Below the pieces are notes generated by a model, which saw only the letters and a program-made list of their open reading frames with translations, was not told the DNA's origin and made no database searches. 64,000 bases of DNA from Oscheius onirici (lineage: Eukaryota; Nematoda; Chromadorea; Rhabditida; Rhabditidae). Location of the stretch: the NCBI GenBank assembly GCA_932521025.1, contig OW051470.1, positions 5,566,501-5,630,500 of the forward strand, read 5' to 3'. Below, piece after piece: positions 57,459-64,000 of the stretch. The translations under genes and the position numbers were made by a program. Position 1 is the stretch's first letter. Each line of letters opens with the position of its first letter.

Positions 57459-57672
57459 TCTCTCTACTACTAAAGCGCAATGGTGTCTGTGGTAGACTGT
57501 TTGTTTGTTTGTCCATGGCCACGAACAAGCCTGGACAAGTTAGCTTTTTTTAGGATTAGATACTTAGTTTTGAACTTAAAATAGAGACGAGAAATCTAAT
57601 GCTTGGGCAACATTATTCGTACTTCTGAGCGCCGCAGGCGACAGCCGTCGTAGACGGCTGGTCGTTTTCTAA
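57459..57672. mobile_element. Helitron-like non-autonomous element, copy 2
   Basis: Begins TCTCTCTACTACTAAAGCGC preceded by A, contains ggacaagttagctttttt and agaaatctaatgcttgg, and ends with the hairpin agccgtcgtagacggct (57643-57659) and CTAA 10 nt later. The base after CTAA is A rather than the expected T. The same plan is seen at 42775-43009. Confidence 0.5.
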
Positions 57673-57879
57673 ATCTTTGTATTTCCCTCTAACACAATAG
57701 AAGCCAAAATGTAGTTCAAAAGTAACTTGTTATCTAATCCTGACAACTCTTGATTTGCTACGACGATTTTCGTGGCCATGGACAAGCCACAGACATCAGC
57801 TTGTTAATAGTTTAGATCCTATTTTTTCTCTTCTAGATCCACATGTCAAGTTTGAAACACAGTTTCAGTTTTTCTCGCA

Positions 57880-60800
57880 ATGAACAAGCTCGAAAAGAGA
57901 TGGAAAGACAGCGATCTGAAGCTCTTTCCGCATCAGTGGATCGGCGTCGAAGCGATGGAGCAGTGGTTGGAAAATGATCACGGCGGAATCTGTGCGGACG
58001 AGATGGGTCTTGGAAAGGCATTTTTATCTTTATTTTGTTCCTGATTTGCTAAAATTTAGACATGCACGACAATTATCACGTTGACTCGCCAGCGTTTCAA
58101 GAAGAAGGGCCCCTTCTTCGTCCTCTCGCCACTTTCCGTCTGTGATCACTGGGAACGGGAAATCAAAAGGTACAAAACTTTAATTTCACAAAATTTTCCC
58201 CATTTTAGGTTCAGCGGCGGGCATCTGAAGCCATTTCGTTACACTGGAGTCGAGCTACTACGTCAGAAGATGCTGGACAAACTAGACTTTGACGAGCAGA
58301 CCGTTTTCATCACGGCTGGTCACATTCTGCGCCAAAAGTCCACTCTGGAAGTTCTTCGACATCTCCAAAAGCAGATTCCATTCACAACTTTTGTCATCGA
58401 CGAGGCACAATGCGTCAAAAATCCTGAAGCCCAGCTGAGCAGATGTCTCACGTCTCTCATTGATCCTAAAGTGCGTTTTATATGGCTTTTTAAAGTGGCT
58501 CCTTTTATGTACGTATATGCTATCTTACAGACCAATCCACACTTCATTCTTCTGACAGGAACCCCAATTCAGAACAACTTGGGGGAGCTATATGCACTTC
58601 TCACTCTGGCCGATCCCGTGAGTACTACCTTCCCTATTTTAAAACTTACTATGATGTAGAACAAATTCCCTGCTGATGAAATTGACGCTTTTTCCGACCT
58701 CTACAACGTTCCGGAGAACATGCCTGAACTGAAAGAAGTCCTTAAAAAGTACATGATTCGGCGAACGAAGGACGAGGTCTTCCGAAATGAGCTTAAAGAA
58801 TGTGAGCAGGTCATCCTCTACCACGGAATCTCCGAGATCCAGAAAGAAGTCTACAAGAACATTGTAGCCAGAAATGCCGGTACGTTATTTTCCTTTTTAC
58901 GTCTGTAAATTGTGATTTAGGCGCTCTTCGTGAACGCAAAGCCAGCGTCCGAATGTCCCAGCTTTTTATTGAGCTCCGAAAATGCGTCCTTCATCCCTAT
59001 ATCATCAAGGGAGTTGAGCCAGAACCGTGGATCGAAGGGGAGCATCTAGTCGATGCCAGTCAAAAACTCCAGGTACTCGATCGTCTGCTCACGTACATGA
59101 TCCCACGCGGACATCGTTCCCTCATCTTTTCCCAGTTCCTTGGAGCCTTGGACATCTTGGAGGACTTTCTTCGCATGCGCGGTAATTTTCCCTTCTGCAT
59201 TTTGACGCAACAATTTAGGCTGGAAATACGTTCGCATCACCGGACAGACGAATATTGAGGAGCGTGTCGAGTTCGTTGATGAGTTCCAGGACAAGAATAT
59301 CAAGGATGGTCCGGTCTGTTTCCTGCTATCAACCAAGGCCGGAGGAGTTGGACTAAATCTGACGGCAGCGGACACGGCAATATTTTTCGATTCGGATTGG
59401 AACCCGCAGAATGACATTCAGGCTATGGCTCGTTGTCATCGCATTGGACAGACGAAGTGAGCAGTTTTGCTTAGTTTTGGCCTTCCAAGACCTGTTTTTT
59501 TAAATTACGGTAACCGCAGTTGCATGATGCAATTTTTATATCGCAGTTCTGACCTGACTGGCGAACTCGGTCTGAAAAAACGCTAGTTCGATCTTCAAAT
59601 ATTCTGGTGAACGGGAATAACCTAGATTCTTCCAAATTACAGTGATCTGTATCGTGTAGTTGGTAAAACATCCTTTTTAGGCCAGTGAAGATCATCCGAC
59701 TCGTAGCCAGAAGTACTATTGATCAATATGTGCTGGCCAAAGCCAGAGAGAAGCTCAAGCTGACCGATGCCATCATTGGAATTGATGGTGAGTCCTTTTT
59801 TTTTACTATTTTTTAGCACAAAAAAATATTCCAGACGTTGAAGTATCTGCTCTGGATATTGCCGACTCTATCCAACGCGATTTCAATAAGCTGATGGCCT
59901 CAAAGACTGATAAGTTCCAATGTGTGGGTTATTTTTCTTATTATTATTCTACGTACAAGCTTTTAGTCCGACGAAGAACTCGAGAAAATGATCGGGAAAT
60001 CCGAAGGAGACCTATGGCTGCCGATTGAAAAAGAGTCAAATGTAGTCCGCTTTCTGGATCCGAACGACCAGCAGGACATTGATCGTAACGATTACACCAA
60101 GTGGGAGGTAATTTTGTGGGTAATTCTGCATTTAAAAAAACTTTCTTTTGAGGGCGAAAGTCACAAGAAGAACGTCTACATGGACACTTGGGAAAACATC
60201 GTGGCCGGAAGCTATGAGCTTCCGGCGAAGAGAAGAAGAAGCGTCGTCAACTACAGTACAGCCAGCATGATTCCCTCGATCAAACAGATGGAAGAGGCAG
60301 AAAAACAGATGTTCGAAGAGTGGAAGAAGCCCAGAAATGGATATATCCTTTTCATCCAAGAAAACAAGATGAGAATTGCCAAAGAGAATCCCGAAATGCA
60401 GGCCCAAGATGTGCTGAAACTCTGCATCGCTGAGGTACGTTTTGTTTAAACATCGGATAAAATGGAAGAATTGCTCTTTGTCTGTGCCTGAATTCTTCAT
60501 TTTTAGTATGCCAAACTGTCCGAAGCCCAGCGAGACGATTACGCTACAAGAGCCGGCCGTGTCGAGAAGCTGAAAGAACCTCCGAAGTCCGGATTTGGAC
60601 TGTTCCGTTCAATTGAACAACCGGCTCTAAAGAAACAAGGAGTCACACATGACAAGATGACTAAGATGCTCTCTGTCAAGGTATTTATTTTCACTGTTAA
60701 AGATGAACAAAAAAATTCCAGTGGAGGGCCCTGAGTGTGTCGCAGAGAAGAAAGTACAAAGACACGATCATCTCGGGTCCCCAAGAAGGCGGTCCTGTTA

Positions 60801-60898
60801 TCGATGTAGAGAAAGATAAAGACGAAATACAAGTGATTGATGACGAAGAACCTGATACGGATAACCTGGACCGCGCATTCGAGCACCTTGGAGAGTAA
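57880..60898 (+). CDS. ALC1/CHD1L-type SNF2 chromatin-remodelling ATPase with two C-terminal HMG boxes
   Basis: The start at 57880 ([20 protein letters not shown]) leads into a full SNF2 motor: Walker A as ADEMGLGK-T across an intron, [26 protein letters not shown], then [36 protein letters not shown] and [29 protein letters not shown] and [16 protein letters not shown] tie it to the ALC1/CHD1L subfamily. The C-terminal macro domain of vertebrate ALC1 is absent. Instead two HMG-box-like units follow ([20 protein letters not shown] about 60335, and [20 protein letters not shown] about 60590), then an acidic tail to 60898. The Walker A intron has a GC donor. It should slide nucleosomes; HMG boxes may provide DNA targeting. 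Confidence 0.82.
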
Positions 60899-61426
60899 TC
60901 TCCCTATTGTTTTACCCCCCGATAGACTGATGAAATGATCTCTTCTTATCCCTAACATATTTTCGCATTTTATACTCCTGAAAAGCTTTACCATTCTCAC
61001 GTCATTTGTGCTCGTTTCGATATAAAAAGTTCGTTTGTGCATCTCTACAGGTTGTTGACCATTTTTGACTTCGAAAGACTGCTATTTTCTCTTTCTATGT
61101 TTTTTTTCGTAAATGTAAAGAATACTATCTGCTCAATTTGCTCAGTCAGTTGAAGACTGCCTTGTATTTCGCCCGTCATTTTCTTGTCTTCGGAGTTCTC
61201 AACTATGGAGGCGCAGTTCAAGAAGCACAACTCTAGGTATTTACTTTTAAAATTTTATAGAGAACCCCTTATCTTCCTTCTAATCCGTCAAAATTTATCT
61301 AATAGCTCTAAAAAGGGTTACGGACTAGATGCGTCTTGTCATGACCTGTGAACTAGCACTATAAAATGCATCTGGCAGCATCAATCAGTCTGCTATAGCT
61401 GCTCTTGGTGGAAACGTCTCTTCGCG
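60899..61426. other. Intergenic region
   Basis: 3' region of the SNF2 gene and promoter of the kinase gene. No other feature seen. Confidence 0.4.
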
Positions 61427-62560
61427 ATGCCGTCTGACGAAGAAGAAAAGGAGAATCCGTGTGGCAACTTCCAAAAAGGCCTCAAGTTTGGAGAATGGTC
61501 CATCGTCTGCAAGCTGGATGAAGGAGGTTTCGGACAAGTCTACAAGGTGCAGAATATCAAGGATCCGAAACTGCAAGCTGCACTCAAGGCCGAACCAAAC
61601 GATGTGGAAGGTGGCTCGGCTATCAAACTGGAGATGTCCGTCTTGAAGCAGATGTCGGCCGATGGTCCCAAGATCCACGTGCCGGTAGTCTACCATGCAG
61701 CCAAGCACAAAAAGTTCTGCTACATGGTCATGATGCTTCTCGGCGAGAATCTCAAGCATCTGAAGAATCGCTGCCCTGGAGAAAGGATGTCGCCTGGAAC
61801 TTGGGCTCGTCTAGCCATTCAATGCGTCTACGGCATCAAACTCGTTCATGACTACGGATATGTGCACCGAGACATCAAGCCGAACAACTTTGTCATGGGA
61901 CATCCGACCGACGCCGAAAGGGCTCGTATCGTGCACATCCTGGACTTTGGACTGACCAGACCGTACGCCTCGAAGACGAAGAATGGGCAGTGGGTGCCCA
62001 GAAGAGCTCGTGGAACGGCTGAATTCCGAGGAACACTTCGCTACTGCTCTCCAAATGTTCACGAGAAAAAGGAACAGGGTAGACGGGACGATCTCTGGGG
62101 ACTGCTGTATGTGCTGATCGAGTTCCACTGTGGACTTCCTTGGCAAAAGTCGCAGGACAAGCACAAGGTGGAAGCGATGAAGCTGCACATCGACGACAAG
62201 ACTCTGATGCAACATATGCCTCCGGAGTGTGCTCTTCTGCCGAAAAGCCTTCGCCAAATCGACTGCTACCAGCGACCGGACTATCTGCTCTGGGCCAATG
62301 CCTTCAAGGCTATTCTCCTTCGACTGAACATTCAATTTTGGGATCCATACGACTGGGAGAGCAAGGCACACCTCGAGGATCAGAAGAAGAAGACGAATGG
62401 TGCTCTGCCTCTCTGGATGACAGCTGCCGAGAAATTCTTCACCTCCGATCCCGTCATGATCAATGGACCGCCGCCGAAGAAGAAAGGAGGAGGAGACACG
62501 ACTACCAGACCCGAGTCCCTTCCCATGGAGGCGGACTCCAAGCAGCAGACTAAAACCTAA
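61427..62560 (+). CDS. CK1-superfamily protein kinase, TTBK-like, intronless
   Basis: A single 377-aa ORF begins MPSDEEEKENPCGNFQKGLK. Kinase motifs are in order: Gly-loop DEGGFGQVYKV, catalytic Lys in ALKAEP, HRDIKPNNF, LDFGLTRPY in place of DFG with the CK1-type spacing, and GTLRYCSPNVHEKKEQGRRD typical of tau-tubulin kinases. The C-terminal 60 residues are Lys/Pro-rich. AATAAA follows at about 62586. Such intronless CK1/TTBK-like kinases are greatly expanded in nematodes, often sperm-expressed. The intron-free structure in an intron-rich region suggests a retrogene origin. Confidence 0.88.
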   Translation: MPSDEEEKENPCGNFQKGLKFGEWSIVCKLDEGGFGQVYKVQNIKDPKLQAALKAEPNDVEGGSAIKLEMSVLKQMSADGPKIHVPVVYHAAKHKKFCYMVMMLLGENLKHLKNRCPGERMSPGTWARLAIQCVYGIKLVHDYGYVHRDIKPNNFVMGHPTDAERARIVHILDFGLTRPYASKTKNGQWVPRRARGTAEFRGTLRYCSPNVHEKKEQGRRDDLWGLLYVLIEFHCGLPWQKSQDKHKVEAMKLHIDDKTLMQHMPPECALLPKSLRQIDCYQRPDYLLWANAFKAILLRLNIQFWDPYDWESKAHLEDQKKKTNGALPLWMTAAEKFFTSDPVMINGPPPKKKGGGDTTTRPESLPMEADSKQQTKT

Positions 62561-62787
62561 TTGTGATCGTGTAACCAGACAACTAATAAAATTCTGGAAT
62601 GGAAACCGCCTTTTTTTATCTTTCAGACTATTCAAGACATCAACTTCGCCTGCTCGTTTGCTCTCCTTCATCCCTCTTCTCAGTTTTTTAGACATTTGAA
62701 CAGCCAAATTCTACCGTCATAAAAGTGAATAAAGCAATTAGAACCTACCAGTGCATCTTTACTGACTGTTGTAAGAAACAACAGGTT

Positions 62788-63878
62788 TTATCTTTGCAAA
62801 GTCATGAAAAGAATTATTCCAACTGCAAAAATATGAAGAACGACATATCCAGAAAAGATCATGATGCTGAAGAATAGAACTGGACGATAGTCCGAATAAT
62901 AGAACTGCCTGAATCTTGGTTTGGCCTGTTGGTAAGCAACCTTACCAGATATACTTGTAACTGTCAATCATTGGATAAATCACTGTCCATTACCAAAGAA
63001 GAATAAAAATGCTCAAAAGAACCACATTTCGGAGATACTTATTTTTGACTTTTCTAGACTGCTGACCAATATATCTGCTCTGATAAGTGTTACAATTCTG
63101 AAAAGTGACTGAAGCCGAGCATAAAAACGTACACTGTTTCTCGAGATGTCGATCCATTGCCGAAGACATTTTGGATGAACAAGTTCTATTGTTCCTTTAC
63201 ATTGACAAGCTCTGACCAAGTTATTTGTTTTCTGAGAAGAGTATTACAGATTATACAGAAAAAAAGTTGCGTTTTCAAGTCCAAAACAGATTCGACATTC
63301 CATAAGGATCGAGCGAAGTCGATCAATAAATGACTTGGTACTAGGTCAGCAAAGTTAGAATATTATATAAAAAAAGAGTCAGGCAGTCTTTTCAAAAGTC
63401 AAATCTTTTTTGCTGTTCTTGTGGATTATGTAAATGTCCATTCGGTTCTCTGTACTCACAGAGTCCACAAGACCATGACTGATGCAGGAACCGCACTCTT
63501 CCGAAACTTGATCGGGCCCGAGATCTATGCAAATCCGAGGGCAAACAATGCCGGACAGCATAATAATAGAACTCCAAACTTCTACGTCAAGAGACGTCTC
63601 ATCTGGTTTTTGCAATAAACTTTGAAGCGTGTGACGTAACAAGGAGCAACAATTAGGAACATCTGGAGGAAAAGACCTTGTCTGCCTATCGTTAGTGTGA
63701 ACTTTTCTGTTCTGAGCGGTCTCTATATCTTATTAAAAACCTCCAGTTTGCCTCTAGTTGTCTGTACCTCTGTTTTCTCTCCTGGAGCAGCCTGTTTGCT
63801 TAGGGAATGAGCGGGAAAGCTTGAGCTGCTACCGACACCTGTCGCGCCGGACACTCCCTTCGTTTTCTGTCCTCCCAT
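62788..63878 (-). CDS. MARCH-type RINGv membrane ubiquitin ligase (5' exons uncertain)
   Basis: The central exon gives RLRSILMECRICFGLEN; a 39-nt intron with a GC donor joins to NLVRACQCKGTIELVHPKCL and RQWIDISRNS. This is a C4HC3 RINGv whose last pair reads CNTY rather than CxxC. Hydrophobic segments follow (NVVLLSIFILLW and SIMIFSGYVVLHIFAVGIIL), two transmembrane helices as in MARCH ligases, and the stop is at 62788. Upstream, MGGQKTKGVSGATG (start 63878) and SLDVEVWSSIIMLSGIV (about 63560) may be earlier exons, but the joins are not secure and could belong to a separate gene. The ATG at 63303 is an alternative start. Confidence 0.6.
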
Positions 63879-64000
63879 AGTCCTTTTCAAGTAATTCGAA
63901 CGCAAGATTGAGTGACAATGACGCGGCGTACTCCCACTCTAGAGTAATCTCATTATACCTTGTATAAATAAATGGCTGTAAATGTTTTAGATTCCATCTT

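Noticed and set aside
61811-62707. 298-aa minus-strand ORF opposite the kinase gene
   Set aside because: It is an antisense shadow of a conserved kinase coding sequence; its translation has no motif and codon structure follows the plus strand.
1-64000. CRISPR arrays, rRNA genes or bacterial-type operons
   Set aside because: No regularly spaced repeats, no rRNA-like conserved blocks, and genes are intron-rich and eukaryotic throughout.

Overview
The window reads as a compact invertebrate nuclear genome, most likely a free-living or parasitic nematode. The reasons are: multi-exon genes with very short introns (about 33-60 nt, many ending TTTCAG or TTTTAG); single-copy animal genes packed on both strands; an ODR-4 homologue; a CK1/TTBK-like intronless kinase; an RTE-type non-LTR retrotransposon; and a candidate two-gene operon with a TTTCAG acceptor just before the downstream start. 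I cannot name the species. There are no bacterial features such as operators, CRISPR arrays or Shine-Dalgarno sites.

Layout: 0.1-2.1 kb is a foldback DNA element. 2.3-3.4 kb is a single-LIM muscle protein with a pair of interchangeable exons. 4.1-4.9 kb holds weak, possibly relic coding sequence. 5.3-7.6 kb is a four-KH-domain IMP/IGF2BP-like RNA-binding protein. 8.7-13.1 kb is rich in palindromic MITEs and contains a decayed MULE transposase. 13.4-24.7 kb carries ODR-4, RNF5, a leucine-rich-repeat membrane protein and a class C (mGluR-like) GPCR. 24.8-33.3 kb (minus strand) holds Integrator subunit 3 and, just upstream, a C2H2/integrase-core gene of probable transposon origin; each has a small plus-strand gene nested in an intron. 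33.4-34.2 kb may be a RAD9-like fragment.

34.2-42.7 kb is a tandem array of TREX-like DEDDh 3'-5' exonuclease paralogues in every state: one with an intact catalytic set, one with a partial set and an in-frame stop, one frameshifted, one lacking motif I, one remnant, and one with all five catalytic positions replaced but its exons intact. 43.5-48.6 kb is a recent inverted duplication (two 1,089-bp arms) of a zinc-finger gene, its spacer filled with nested elements including a hAT-type MITE with a perfect 8-bp target duplication and a palindrome whose two arms each carry a tRNA-like Pol III B box. 49.0-52.9 kb has a small Ala/Pro-rich protein with a clear TATA box, a RING-less TRAF-domain protein and a coiled-coil protein. 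54.2-57.2 kb is a broken RTE retrotransposon. 57.9-60.9 kb is an ALC1/CHD1L-type SNF2 ATPase carrying two C-terminal HMG boxes where vertebrate ALC1 carries a macro domain. 61.4-63.9 kb has a CK1/TTBK-family kinase and a MARCH-type RINGv membrane protein.

The genes mostly act in unrelated pathways (ER trafficking and quality control, Integrator, muscle, signalling). The exceptions are the exonuclease array and the possible operon. The most unusual items are the exonuclease array with its catalytically erased member, the SNF2-HMG fusion, the domesticated integrase gene and the tRNA-like palindromes.
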